This document shows positions 38,323 through 49,424 of a DNA stretch of 64,000 nucleotides, piece by piece. Source of the stretch: RH-AL1 sp965198715 (lineage in GTDB: Bacteria > Pseudomonadota > Alphaproteobacteria > Rhizobiales > Beijerinckiaceae); the NCBI GenBank assembly GCA_965198715.1, contig CBDAPV010000002.1, positions 372,001-436,000 on the forward strand. Reading direction: 5' to 3'. Both the position numbers and the translations under genes were made by a program. Each line of letters starts with the position of its first letter. Within the stretch, counting starts at the first letter, position 1. The notes beneath the pieces are model-generated. The model saw only the letters and a list, made by a program, of their open reading frames with translations. It was not told the DNA's origin and searched no databases.

Positions 38323-41300
38323 TCCGCCGCCACCAGCATGCGCGGCTCGGGTGCGCCCACGCCCTCCAGCCGATCCTCGAGGTCGTCGCCGGCCTGCTGG
38401 AGGGCGGCCAGCGTCTCGGCGTCCGGCGACCAGTAGTTGCGGGCGTGGGCCTCCATCAGCCGGTCGGCGACCTTGGCCGCCGCCGTCGGGTTCAGGCTGG
38501 CGAGGCGCTCGCGCATGATGGGGTCGAGCAGGAACGTCTCGGTGATCTTCTGGTAGACCCAGGGGGCGACGTCGCCGGTGGTCGCCGACCAGCCCATCGT
38601 GTTGGTGACGTGGGTCTCGATCTGGCGCACGCCCTCGTAGCCGTGCTTCAGCATGCCCTCGTACCATTTCGGGTTGAGGATGCGGGTGCGCGTCTCCAGC
38701 GAGACCTGCTCGGTCAACGTGCGCACCGTGCCTTCGCCGCGGGTCTGGTCGCCGATATAGACCGGTGCGGCGGTGCCGCCCTTGGCGCGGCGCACGGCGC
38801 GGCTGATGCCGCCTAGCGTGTCGAAGTAATTGTCGACCGAGGTGACGCCCAGCTCGACGCTGTCGAGGTTTTGGTAGGCCAGCTCGACGTTGGCGAGCAC
38901 GCTTTGCAGCAGAGCCGGCTGCGCCATCGGCTGGCCGGCGCGGCCGTAGGCGAAGCCCTTGCGGCGCGAGTAGGTCTCGGCCAGCTCGTCCTCGTCCTGC
39001 CAGCCACCGTTCTCGAGCAGGTAGTTGACGTTGGAGCCGTAGGCGCCGTCGGCGTTGCCGAACACCCGCAGCGCCGCCGTTTCGAAGTCGCCGCCGTGCT
39101 CGGCCTGGTAGGCCAGCGCGTGCTTGCGGATGAAGTTCTGCTCGGCCGGCTCGTCGGCGCTCGCGGCGAGGAAGGCGGCCTCGGCCAGCAGTTTGATCTG
39201 CAGCGGCAGCAGGTCACGGAAGATGCCGGACATCGTGACGATCACGTCGATGCGCGGCCGACCCAGCTCCTCCAATGGGATCAGCGAGGCGCCGGCGAGT
39301 CGGCCGTAGCCGTCGAAGCGCGGCCTGGTACCGAGCAGCGCCAGCACCTGGGCGATCGGCGCGCCCTCGGTCTTGAGGTTGTCGGTGCCCCACAGCACCA
39401 GCGCGACGGTCTCGGGCAGGTCGTTGCCGTCGTCCATGTGACGGGCCAGCAACTTGGCGGCCTGTTTGGCGCCGTCCTGGCAGGCGTAGGCGGAGGGCAG
39501 CTTGAAGGGATCGAAGCCGTGCAGGTTGCGGCCCGTCGGCAGGATCGCCGGGGTGCGCAGCAGATCGCCGCCGGGCGCCGGGCGGATGAAGCGGGCGTCG
39601 AGAGCCCGCAGCAGCGCCGGGATCTCGTGGTCTTCCGCGAGCATCGCGTCGATGCCCTTCAGCGTCGCGACCGCGGCGATCGTCGCGTCCGACGGCTTCA
39701 GGCCGTCGATGGCGATGGCCGCCTCGACCGTCCTGCCGGCGACGATGGCCTCGGCGACGGAATGCGGCAGCGCCATGCCGTGCATGGCGTCGGCGATCGC
39801 CACCAGCTGCTCGGCGCGCTCCTGCGTCGAGGGCGCGACGCCCACCGCGTGAAGGCCGTGCGGGATCAGCGTGTACTCGAGCTCGAGCACGTCGGCGGCG
39901 AGCTTGGCGATGCGCTCGTCGGTGTCGGCACCCCAGGCCGGCTCGGCGGCCGACAGCTCGACCGCGGCGGCCTGGGCCTGGATCATCAGCGCCATTTCGG
40001 CGCGCTGCGCGGCATCTTCCGGCGGCAAGCCGCGCCACTGCTCAATTCCGGCCTTGAGGTCGACGAGGCCGCGATAGAGGCCGGAATGGGCGACCGGCGG
40101 CGTCAGGTAGGAGATCAGCGTCGCCGCGGCGCGGCGCTTGGCGATGGCGCCTTCTGACGGGTTGTTGGAGGCGTAGAGATAGATGTTGGGCAGGTCGCCG
40201 ATCAGGCGGTCCGGCCAGTCGCGGCCGGAGAGGCCGGCCTGCTTGCCGGGCATGAACTCGAGCGAGCCGTGAGTGCCAAAATGCAGCACGGCGTGGGCGG
40301 CGAAATCCTCGCGCATCCAGCGGTAGAAGGCGGAGAAGGCGTGGGTCGGCGCGAAACCCTTCTCGAAGAGCAGCCGCATCGGATCGCCTTCGTAGCCCAT
40401 GCTGGGCTGGATGCCGACGAAGACGTTGCCGAAGCGCGCGCCAAGCACGAACATGCCGCGGCCGTCGCTCTGCTGGCGGCCCGGCGCCGGGCCCCATTGC
40501 GCCTCGATCTCGCGCAGGTGGCGTTCGCGCCGCACGTGGTCGTCGGCGGAAATGGTGAGGTGGACGTTGGCCATCGCGCCGTGGGTCGCGGCATTGCCGA
40601 TCACGATGCGCTCGCGCAGGTCGTCGACGTCGTGCGGCACCTCGACGGCGTACCCCTCGACCTTCATCGCCAGCAGCGTTCGGTAAAGCGATTCGAAGAC
40701 GGAGAGATAGGCGGCTGTGCCGGTGTTGCCGGCGTTGGGCGGGAAGTTGAAGAGCACGATGCCGACGCGGCGTTCGGCGCGGGTCGAGCGGCGCAGCGCG
40801 ACGAGCTTGGCGACGCGCGCGGCGAGCATGTCGGCGCGCTCGGCGCACGAGTGCATCGAGCGCTCCTTCTCGTCGACGGCAAAGGTGCAGCCGCGCTCGC
40901 AGCCGGTGCAGGCCTCGCCGCTGCCGTTGGAGCGGCCGCCGAACACCGTCGGGCCGGTGGCGCCGTCGAGCTCGGGGATCGCCACCATGATGGTGGTTTC
41001 GACCGGCAGCAGGCCGCGGTCGGAGCCGCCCCATTGCTCCAGCGTCTGGAACTCGGCGGGATGGGCGGCGACGTAGGGCACGTCGAGCTTGGCGAGGATG
41101 TCCTCGGCGGCCTTGGCGTCGTTGTAGGCGGGGCCGCCGATCAGCGAGAAGCCGGTGAGCGACACCAGCGCGTCGATCGTGGTGCGACCGTCCCGAACGA
41201 AGTAGCGCTCGATCGCGGGGCGGGCGTCGAGGCCGGCGGAGAAGGCCGGCACGACGCGCAGGCCGCGTGCCTCGAGGCTGGCGATCACGCCGTCGTAATG

Positions 41301-42089
41301 CGCGGCATTGCCCGCGAGCAGGTAGGAGCGCATCACCAGCAGGCCGACGGTGCCGGCGGCGCCGACCGCGGGAAGCGCTTCGGCGCTTTCGCCGACCCTG
41401 CCGGCCATGCGGGGGTGGTAGACGCCAACGTCGGGGTACTCGATTGGAGGCTCGGCCTTGATCACGTCGCGCAGGTTGCGGCGCGGGCCGTCGGCGTAGC
41501 GCTGCACCAGCAGGCGAACCATGTTGCCGAGGTTCTCACGGCTGCCGCCGAGCCAATATTGCAGCGTGAGGAAGTAGGCGCGCACGTCCTGCGCCGTGCC
41601 GGGGATGAGCCGCAGGATGCGCGGCAGGCGCCGCAACATCGCCATCTGCTTCGAACCGCCGCCCTGGGCGCTGTTCTTCTTGGGTTTCAGCCGCTTCAGC
41701 AGGGCAAGCGCGCCGCCGCCCGAGCCGTCCATCTTGAAGCGGCCGATGCGGGTGAGGGAGACGACTTCCTTGGCAGAGAGCGCGCAGATCAGCGCGTCGC
41801 AATGGTCGCGGCGCGCCTTCAGCGCGTCCATGATCGGCAGGAAGTGGTCTTCCATGAAGAGCATGCCGCAGACGATGATGTCGGCGGTGGCGATATCTGC
41901 GCGGCAGCGCTGGAGGCGGCGCGGGTCGGCGGCCCATTCCGAGGCGGCGTGCAGGGTCAGCGTGAGCCCGGGCATCTCGCGCTTGAGCTCGACGGTCGCG
42001 CGTTCGAGCGCACCGGCGAAGTGCGTGTCCATCGCGATGATCGCGACGTTGATGGAGGTCGCGTTGAGGGCCGAAGAAGTCTGGAGCAT
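38319..42089 (-). CDS. bchH: BchH, magnesium chelatase H subunit
   Basis: 1256 residues, the expected size. It binds protoporphyrin IX and, with BchI and BchD, inserts magnesium, the first committed step of bacteriochlorophyll synthesis. Visible CobN/BchH features include the N-terminal NVAIIAMDTHFAGALERA, the mid region AHPAEFQTLEQWGGSDRG, HFGTHGSLEFMPGKQAGLSG and GQPMAQPALLQSVLANVELAYQNLDS. BchI and BchD are not in the window. Two PpsR-type sites overlap its promoter region. Cytoplasmic. Confidence 0.97.
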   Translation of the reverse strand: MLQTSSALNATSINVAIIAMDTHFAGALERATVELKREMPGLTLTLHAASEWAADPRRLQRCRADIATADIIVCGMLFMEDHFLPIMDALKARRDHCDALICALSAKEVVSLTRIGRFKMDGSGGGALALLKRLKPKKNSAQGGGSKQMAMLRRLPRILRLIPGTAQDVRAYFLTLQYWLGGSRENLGNMVRLLVQRYADGPRRNLRDVIKAEPPIEYPDVGVYHPRMAGRVGESAEALPAVGAAGTVGLLVMRSYLLAGNAAHYDGVIASLEARGLRVVPAFSAGLDARPAIERYFVRDGRTTIDALVSLTGFSLIGGPAYNDAKAAEDILAKLDVPYVAAHPAEFQTLEQWGGSDRGLLPVETTIMVAIPELDGATGPTVFGGRSNGSGEACTGCERGCTFAVDEKERSMHSCAERADMLAARVAKLVALRRSTRAERRVGIVLFNFPPNAGNTGTAAYLSVFESLYRTLLAMKVEGYAVEVPHDVDDLRERIVIGNAATHGAMANVHLTISADDHVRRERHLREIEAQWGPAPGRQQSDGRGMFVLGARFGNVFVGIQPSMGYEGDPMRLLFEKGFAPTHAFSAFYRWMREDFAAHAVLHFGTHGSLEFMPGKQAGLSGRDWPDRLIGDLPNIYLYASNNPSEGAIAKRRAAATLISYLTPPVAHSGLYRGLVDLKAGIEQWRGLPPEDAAQRAEMALMIQAQAAAVELSAAEPAWGADTDERIAKLAADVLELEYTLIPHGLHAVGVAPSTQERAEQLVAIADAMHGMALPHSVAEAIVAGRTVEAAIAIDGLKPSDATIAAVATLKGIDAMLAEDHEIPALLRALDARFIRPAPGGDLLRTPAILPTGRNLHGFDPFKLPSAYACQDGAKQAAKLLARHMDDGNDLPETVALVLWGTDNLKTEGAPIAQVLALLGTRPRFDGYGRLAGASLIPLEELGRPRIDVIVTMSGIFRDLLPLQIKLLAEAAFLAASADEPAEQNFIRKHALAYQAEHGGDFETAALRVFGNADGAYGSNVNYLLENGGWQDEDELAETYSRRKGFAYGRAGQPMAQPALLQSVLANVELAYQNLDSVELGVTSVDNYFDTLGGISRAVRRAKGGTAAPVYIGDQTRGEGTVRTLTEQVSLETRTRILNPKWYEGMLKHGYEGVRQIETHVTNTMGWSATTGDVAPWVYQKITETFLLDPIMRERLASLNPTAAAKVADRLMEAHARNYWSPDAETLAALQQAGDDLEDRLEGVGAPEPRMLVAAE

Positions 42090-42130
42090 CGGCTGCGGCT
42101 CATTTCCCAGGCTTACCGAAAGCCAAGGAG

Positions 42131-42159
42131 ACGCTACGCAACAGGAGGCGAAGTGTCAA
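42131..42159 (-). promoter_or_regulatory. Probable bchHGP promoter
   Basis: Reading leftward toward bchH, a perfect TTGACA (42159-42154) is followed after 17 nt by TAGCGT (42136-42131), a sigma-70-like pair with a weak -10. The -35 box forms one arm of a PpsR-type palindrome, so a bound repressor would cover it. The leader to the ATG is about 40 nt. Confidence 0.6.
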
Positions 42160-42197
42160 TCAAGGTTGACGAGTGGTCGTGTCTATCAAACATGACA
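42154..42197. promoter_or_regulatory. Two PpsR/CrtJ-type palindromes, 8 bp apart, upstream of bchH
   Basis: The site at 42180-42197 fits TGTC-N10-GACA exactly. The site at 42154-42171 is TGTC-N10-GACG, one mismatch. Exactly 8 bp separate them. CrtJ/PpsR is known to bind pairs of TGT-N12-ACA palindromes cooperatively, and an 8-bp gap is the classical arrangement at bch promoters. I infer aerobic repression of bchHGP. No ppsR gene is in the window. Confidence 0.82.
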
Positions 42198-42320
42198 TTC
42201 GACGACTGAGGCTCGTCGATGAAGGCGCGAGTAGTCGCCAGCCTGCCGCCCAAGGGACGCCTGACCGTTGGCAGGTCTTGGAAACTAGGTGCTCGGCTCG
42301 GCGCCGTGCCGGTTCGAGAG

Positions 42321-43856
42321 CTACAGCGCCGCGCCGTCGGCCAGGGCGTGCGCGGCTCGGCGAAGGCCGGTCAGCCGAGGGGCGTTCGGAGCCATCGTGC
42401 TGGCAACAAGCGCGGATACGGGCGGCGGTGCGACGCTCGCCCCGCTCAACGTCGGGCGCAGCGCGGCGCGCAGCCCGACCGCATGAGGAGCGGCGACGCG
42501 CCGCAGCACCGGCGTCTCGTCGCGGGCCACGATCTCCGGTGGCGCGAAGGCTAGGGCCTGGCCGGGCGTGCGGGCGCCCTGGGAGAGCACCGCTGGCAGG
42601 CGCGAGCGGCGCAGCGCCGGCATGCCGGAGGCGGTCTTGGTGATGAGGCTGCCGATGGCGTCGAGTCCGTTGCGTGGCGTCGGCGCAGCGGCGGGGCGGG
42701 CGGCCGCGACGAAGGGACGGCTCTCCAGCCGCGCCAGCGCGACCGGCCGCATCGGCGGCAGCGGAATGACCGGTTCGGTGGAGGCGCTGAGAGCGGCGGG
42801 GCGTCGCGGCGGCAGCGGCAGCACCGGCGCGGCCTCGCCCAGCGACGACGGCTGGCTGGCGTCGCTCTCGAGGCTCGCCACCTGCCTGCGGGCCGGCGGC
42901 TCCGATGGGGAAGCGATCTGCTCGTCGTCCAGGACCGGGCCGCGGGGAGGTGCCGGTTCGGGATCTCGTCCGGCGTAGGCCAGCACCGTTTCCGGCGCCG
43001 GCTGCGGGGAGGCCGCGGCGACGGGAACGGGTGCCGGGGCCGGCTGGGCGACGGCGACCGACGTGCGACGATCCTCCTCGTCCTCGTGGGCCTGACCGTT
43101 GCCGCTGCCGGAACCGCCGAACAGCCAGGCGAAGAAGCCGCCGGACTCCTGCGAGGGCGGCGCTTCGGCGCCGCGGGCGGCGATCTCCTGGCGCGCCGCC
43201 TCGTAGCCCGGCAGCGTTCGCCCGTCGGCGGCGATGTGCACCGTCTTGCCATCGGGGAAGAGGCCCGCGAGCTGGTCGTAGTTCATGCGCGGCCAGGAGC
43301 GCACGCTGCCGACGTCGAGGTGCACAAAGTTGGCGGAAGGATACCAGCCGACGCCGCCGTGCTGCAGCCGCATGCCGACCTCGCGGACGAGGTGCATCGG
43401 GAAGCCTGGAATGGTGGTGTCCATCGCCTTGCCCAGCATATGCTGCGAATGCTCGGCCACGGCGCGCGAGCGGCGGCGCAGCATGGCGTTGGTCTCGGGC
43501 GAGCGGTATGCGGAATAGATCTGGATCGGCTGCGTCGCTCCGGCGGTACGGTAGACCTCCCACAGCGTGTCGAACAGCCGGGGGTCCATGGCGATTTCGT
43601 CGTTGTTGCGCCAGTCGCGCAACAGATGGTTGAGCTGGCGCAGCACGGCGGGATCATAGTGGCCGTCGACGCGGAAGGTCGCGTCGATCGATTCGCCGGT
43701 ATGCGTATGGTAGAGATGGATGGTGCGCGTGTCGCCATTGGCGGCCGCGGTCTCCGTCGACGAGGGCAGAAAAGATGCGCCCAAGAGCATGCTCAGGGTC
43801 GCGGCCGCAGCGCGCGCGAGCTTCCTAGTCGCGCCACGTCCCTTGAAAGCTCGCAA
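42321..43856 (-). CDS. DUF882 (M15-like) murein peptidase with long low-complexity C-terminus
   Basis: 511 residues. An N-terminal signal-like stretch runs over residues 15-40. The DUF882/YcbK domain (about 42-205) has the zinc-site motifs: YSAYRSPETNAML, AEHSQHMLGKAMD and FVHLDVG. Relatives cut peptidoglycan crosslinks. After residue 250 the chain is a Pro/Ala/Arg-rich low-complexity tail of about 260 residues without domains, with repeated VLPLPPRRP and VIPLPPMRP-like units. Likely periplasmic or cell-wall-bound. Confidence 0.88.
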   Translation of the reverse strand: MRAFKGRGATRKLARAAAATLSMLLGASFLPSSTETAAANGDTRTIHLYHTHTGESIDATFRVDGHYDPAVLRQLNHLLRDWRNNDEIAMDPRLFDTLWEVYRTAGATQPIQIYSAYRSPETNAMLRRRSRAVAEHSQHMLGKAMDTTIPGFPMHLVREVGMRLQHGGVGWYPSANFVHLDVGSVRSWPRMNYDQLAGLFPDGKTVHIAADGRTLPGYEAARQEIAARGAEAPPSQESGGFFAWLFGGSGSGNGQAHEDEEDRRTSVAVAQPAPAPVPVAAASPQPAPETVLAYAGRDPEPAPPRGPVLDDEQIASPSEPPARRQVASLESDASQPSSLGEAAPVLPLPPRRPAALSASTEPVIPLPPMRPVALARLESRPFVAAARPAAAPTPRNGLDAIGSLITKTASGMPALRRSRLPAVLSQGARTPGQALAFAPPEIVARDETPVLRRVAAPHAVGLRAALRPTLSGASVAPPPVSALVASTMAPNAPRLTGLRRAAHALADGAAL

Positions 43857-44130
43857 AAGCCTGACCCCTGTTACGCATCGCCATGCAGCCTATGGCGACC
43901 AAAGGGTTACTCACAAGAGTTAAGATTTAGTGCCGCACCAAAAGTTCCTTCGCTGTGATATTTTTATTTGGGTTGGTTCGCGATTCTAAAAACCGAAATT
44001 CCGCATCGACTGCGTCAGCCTGCGTCATGCGTCATGCCAACTTATAGGCTTCAGTGAGAAATCATTCCGATCTTCGGTTTATATACCGGGTAAATGGCCT
44101 GGCTGCAAGATCATCAGCTCCGGCAAGACG

Positions 44131-46326
44131 TCAGCGCGGATCGAAGAGGCCGCTGAAGAACCCGCGCGACACCGGCGGGGCGACCACACGGGGATCGACG
44201 TCAGCCTCGACCACGGCACGGCGACGCGGTCGCTCGGCCACGACCGCGGGCTTCTCCTTGGGCTCCTTCGGCTTCACCGCCGGCGCGGGCTCGCTGTCCT
44301 GCCCCAGCGCGGTCGCCACCGCGTGGGCGTAGCCGTAGATGTCTTCGCGCAGCTTGACCTGGTCGCCGTCCTCGATGCCGGCGGTGAAGTACTCGATGTG
44401 GATCGGCAGCGGCTTGGCGAGGTTCACGTAATGCTCCTTGTCGCCGACCATGTCCTCGAGCTTGTCCTGGGTCCAGCGTGATCGCGTACCCTCGGGCACG
44501 ACGTCGTTCAGCACCGATTCGGCGAAGGCGAAGGGCTTGTCGACGCGCACGCAGCCGTGGCTGAACGCGCGTTTCGAGGCCGCGAACAGCGATTTCGACG
44601 GCGTGTCGTGGAGGTAGACGGAATAATCGTTGGGGAACAAGAACTTGATCTGCCCCAAAGCATTCTTTGGCCCGGGCAGCTGCTTCACCGTGGCCATGCC
44701 GTTGTGATAGCCGACGTCATAGCCGCGGCCCTCGAGGTAGCCGAGACTGCCGCCGCCCTTGGGCAGCATCTCCTTCTTGATGATCGACTGCGGCACGTTC
44801 CAGTACGGGTTCACGATGAGGTACTTCATCGCGTTCGAGAACAGCGGCGTCGGCGTGTCGGTCTTGCCGACGACCACGCGATGCTCGTCGACGACGCGAC
44901 CGTCGTGGAAGACGCGCACGGCGTAGTCGGGGATGTTCACCTCGAGGCGGTCGGCGCCGAGGTCGTGCGGCATCCAGCGCCACATCTCCATGTTGGCGAT
45001 CAGCGTGCCTTCCAGGCGTGACGCAGGATGAGCTCCGGTGCCGTTGAGCGCCGCCAGCGTGCGCTTGTCGAGCGCGCCCGACGTGGGCAGCTCGTTGGCC
45101 CGCTGCCAATCGGCCAAAGCTTCCGACAGCGCAGAACCGAAAAGATCATCCTCGGCATCGTCGCCGAAGCCGGCGGCGGCTCCGAGGCGGGCTCGAAGCA
45201 GTGGGACACGCTTGTCGCGCATGCCGACGTGCAGGCTGGGACCACTGGGAAGCGGCTCACCGGCATTGGCCACCGGCTTGCGCTTGCCGCGAAGCTCGGA
45301 GAGTTTGTCGCGCAGCGCGACGTAGCGCGGCTCGGACGGGTTCAGCGCGGCGAGCTTGTCACCGGCCTCGGCATCCGCGCCGCTGACGGTATCGAGCACC
45401 TCGGCGGGATCGGCGAGGGTCGGCAGCGAGCCGATCAGCGGGCTGATGACTTTGGGATCGACGCGGCTGCCGCTGGCCTGGCGGGCGTAGCCGACGACCG
45501 CGTCGGTGAGCGCCAGCTCGGCGGCGACGATATCCTCCGACGTGCCCTCGGTCTTGAGGACGGTCGGCGCGACGACCGGCAGCGTCAGCGCGTCGTCTCC
45601 GGCCTTGGCCAGGCGGGCCAGCACGCTGGGGACCGACGCAGCCGGCTTGCCATCGGTCGACCAGACCGGGGCGAAGCCGTGGGCGGCGTAGAAGAAAGAG
45701 ACGGCAGCGCGTTCCTTGCGGCGCTCGCCGGCGCCGGCGCCGCGGATCGCCTCGCCGTCGCGCTTGTCGAGCGCGGCTTTCAGCGCCGCGTTGAGGGGCG
45801 GCAACGCTTCCAGGACGGGCGCGGCGGCGGCTGGCGCGGCGGGATGGTCGAGTGGGTCCCTGGAAGGCGCGCTCGGCGGCTCGATGGCGATGTCGGGCTC
45901 GGGGTCGGCCTTGTCGGGCGCCTTGGCCGTTGCCTGCGCTCGACCGGAATGCGTCGGCGCCGGCTGCACCTGATCCGCGGAGGCCGCGGCGTGCTCTGGC
46001 ATCCAGTCCGCGCGATCGATCGTCTGGCGCGGCGCGATCGTGCCGGTGGTGTCGCCGGGCTTCAGGCCCGTCTGAAGCAGCGCACCGGTGGACGGTACGC
46101 TCTTCGCCGCGGGTTGGCTCGGGGCTATCGCGGGCGGGCCGGCAACCTCCGCGGGCCTGGCGTCGGCGGTGCGAATCGGCGTCGCATCTTTTGTCGCGAA
46201 ATCAGCCTTGGCGAGATCGGAGAAGAAGGTGTCGTCGTCGGCGTGCGCGGCGGTGAAGCCGGAGCCGAAGAGCACTGCGGCGGTCCAAAGAGGGATCCGC
46301 CGCCTGAACATCGAACGCGCGCCCAT
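44131..46326 (-). CDS. L,D-transpeptidase (YcbB/LdtD-like YkuD protein)
   Basis: 731 residues from ATG 46326, with GGAGG just upstream; the frame to 46386 lacks a signal. A signal peptide precedes AHADDD. A low-complexity region (about 60-200) is followed by the scaffold part (AAVSFFYAAHGFAPVWSTDGK), a peptidoglycan-binding domain, and a YkuD domain with YLIVNPYWNVPQSI and catalytic HGCVRVDKP. This large class forms 3-3 crosslinks, dominant in polar-growing Rhizobiales. The C-terminal tail is Pro/Glu/Arg-rich. The gene next upstream encodes a sigma-54 activator on the same strand. Confidence 0.93.
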   Translation of the reverse strand: MGARSMFRRRIPLWTAAVLFGSGFTAAHADDDTFFSDLAKADFATKDATPIRTADARPAEVAGPPAIAPSQPAAKSVPSTGALLQTGLKPGDTTGTIAPRQTIDRADWMPEHAAASADQVQPAPTHSGRAQATAKAPDKADPEPDIAIEPPSAPSRDPLDHPAAPAAAAPVLEALPPLNAALKAALDKRDGEAIRGAGAGERRKERAAVSFFYAAHGFAPVWSTDGKPAASVPSVLARLAKAGDDALTLPVVAPTVLKTEGTSEDIVAAELALTDAVVGYARQASGSRVDPKVISPLIGSLPTLADPAEVLDTVSGADAEAGDKLAALNPSEPRYVALRDKLSELRGKRKPVANAGEPLPSGPSLHVGMRDKRVPLLRARLGAAAGFGDDAEDDLFGSALSEALADWQRANELPTSGALDKRTLAALNGTGAHPASRLEGTLIANMEMWRWMPHDLGADRLEVNIPDYAVRVFHDGRVVDEHRVVVGKTDTPTPLFSNAMKYLIVNPYWNVPQSIIKKEMLPKGGGSLGYLEGRGYDVGYHNGMATVKQLPGPKNALGQIKFLFPNDYSVYLHDTPSKSLFAASKRAFSHGCVRVDKPFAFAESVLNDVVPEGTRSRWTQDKLEDMVGDKEHYVNLAKPLPIHIEYFTAGIEDGDQVKLREDIYGYAHAVATALGQDSEPAPAVKPKEPKEKPAVVAERPRRRAVVEADVDPRVVAPPVSRGFFSGLFDPR

Positions 46327-46534
46327 GGCCCCTCCGGACGGTCCCGCCGCCCCGCGCACCCTCGCCCGTCGTCGGGACCGATGCACCTCATTGATACGTG
46401 ATCGCCGAATCAGGCGAAATCAATCGTGCCGGCCGGCTTTAGGCCGGCCGTGACTCGCTCGCCACAAGCTGTTCCACGGCAGCAAACCCCTGCCATGCAA
46501 ACCCTTGCCCTGAACGTGTGGCGGCGGCGTGATC

Positions 46535-48025
<1,491 letters not shown>

Positions 48026-48161
48026 ACGACCTCGGCGAGGCGGACGAAGGGCTCGTCCGGCGAGGCTCATGCTGTTCGATCAGGGTAAAAGGCGAGTTAA
48101 ACGGATTCTCTGCCGCGGCATGCTTCGAGCGATTTAGACTGCTTGGATATGCCGATAAGAA

Positions 48162-48181
48162 GGCCCGGTTTGCGCCGGGCC
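48162..48181 (-). terminator. Rho-independent terminator after the SPFH gene
   Basis: A perfect 7-bp G/C stem, GGCCCGG and CCGGGCC, with a 6-nt loop starts 8 nt after the stop codon. Read on the minus strand it is followed by TTCTTAT, a moderate T-run. Confidence 0.72.
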
Positions 48182-48188
48182 CTCTTCA

Positions 48189-49424
48189 TCAATGTGCGGC
48201 AGGGCTGGTCGACGGGACGCTCATGCTCCTGGCGAACTGACCGAAAAGGTCGTTCAGCCCTTGCGGCAGCAGCGTCAGCGACACCGTACTCGGCGTCACG
48301 CCGTTCCATTTGCGCATCACGTCGGCCAGCGAGAGGCCTTCCAGCGTGGCCACGTAGGGCTGCAGCCGTATAGCGATGTCCTGCTCCTGGAGCGCCGCGA
48401 AATGGCGGTTCAGGGCGTCCTGAACCTCCCTGTCGAAGGACCAGGTGTCGGCCCAGCCGACGTAGTCCAGCGTGATGCCGTGGCCATCGAGGTAGGCCTT
48501 CATCTCCTTGCGGATCGTGTCCATGATCGCGCTGGCGTTGGCGCTGTCCTCGATCAGCGTGTGCTGCATCAGGTTCTCGCAGACGAGGATGCCGACCTTG
48601 CTTCTGACCTTGGTGTCCATGACCTCGGCGAGCGAACGGCCGTAGAACACCGACGTGAAGACGACGTTGGGATCGGTGCGCTGCCCCTCCGGTGGATGAA
48701 CACCGAAGTTGTAGAGGAACTTGGCGGCGTCGGCTTCGGTTACCTTGGTCGAGATCGCCACGCCCACGGTGATGTTGTGCCCCTCCGACGACTGGCAGTC
48801 GAAGCCCTCGTTGACCGAACTCGTGCCTTTCTTGGGATCGGCGAGCCACTCGCGGGAGACCGGTTCGCGGTTGACGATGAAGAGGCGACCCGTCGGAACA
48901 TAGTAGTCACCCCAGAAGCCCCAGCCGGTGCCGCGCAGCGTCTGGTGCGGGATCAGGAAACGCTTGGCCGCAATCTTGTTCTTCTCGAGGTAACCGGCCG
49001 AGTCGAACGCGTCCTGACCCGATTGATTGTCGCCGACGTCGGGCACCCAGAAGGCGCTCTCGTTCGGCATGATCGTGTAGGGCTCGGCATAATCGTGCTG
49101 ATTGTAGTAGGCGTAGGCTTCACCGGGCGAGATCGCGTAGGCGGCGAGCCCGAGCGCGCAGGTCGCGACCGCCGCCACGAGCGCGCGCCGGATCGGGCGC
49201 CACCAGATCGCGAGTAGAATCGCCACCAGGATCGGCCCGGTGAGGCCGACCTGTTGCCAGAAGTAGGCGTTCATGGCTGTCGAGAGGGACGCCTGGTCGG
49301 AGGCGGCGAATTGGGCCCCCGCCGCCTTGGCGCTTCCGATCGTGGCGGCGGTGTTGATGTAGACGTTGAGCCATCCGGCCACCCCGATCGAGAGGGCGGA
49401 GGCGAGCAAACGGACGATAGGCAT
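48189..49424 (-). CDS. Membrane-anchored SPFH/Band 7-like protein
   Basis: 411 residues. Helices at about 5-25 and 60-110 anchor an otherwise soluble protein. The region 215-340 reads like an SPFH/Band 7 domain: GHNITVGVAISTKVTEADAAKFLYNFG, then RSLAEVMDTKVRSKVGILVCENLMQ and a helical KEMKAYLDGHGITLDYVGW. Between membrane and SPFH part lies a Tyr/Trp-rich segment (AYYNQHDYAEPYTIMPNESAFWVPD). SPFH proteins form large membrane rings. No NfeD or FtsH partner is adjacent. Function is unknown. Confidence 0.75.
   Translation of the reverse strand: MPIVRLLASALSIGVAGWLNVYINTAATIGSAKAAGAQFAASDQASLSTAMNAYFWQQVGLTGPILVAILLAIWWRPIRRALVAAVATCALGLAAYAISPGEAYAYYNQHDYAEPYTIMPNESAFWVPDVGDNQSGQDAFDSAGYLEKNKIAAKRFLIPHQTLRGTGWGFWGDYYVPTGRLFIVNREPVSREWLADPKKGTSSVNEGFDCQSSEGHNITVGVAISTKVTEADAAKFLYNFGVHPPEGQRTDPNVVFTSVFYGRSLAEVMDTKVRSKVGILVCENLMQHTLIEDSANASAIMDTIRKEMKAYLDGHGITLDYVGWADTWSFDREVQDALNRHFAALQEQDIAIRLQPYVATLEGLSLADVMRKWNGVTPSTVSLTLLPQGLNDLFGQFARSMSVPSTSPAAH

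Noticed and set aside
46425..46452. GGCCGGC/GCCGGCC inverted repeat downstream of the sigma-54 activator
   Set aside because: Strong stem but no T-run on either strand; simple G/C palindromes are common in this genome.
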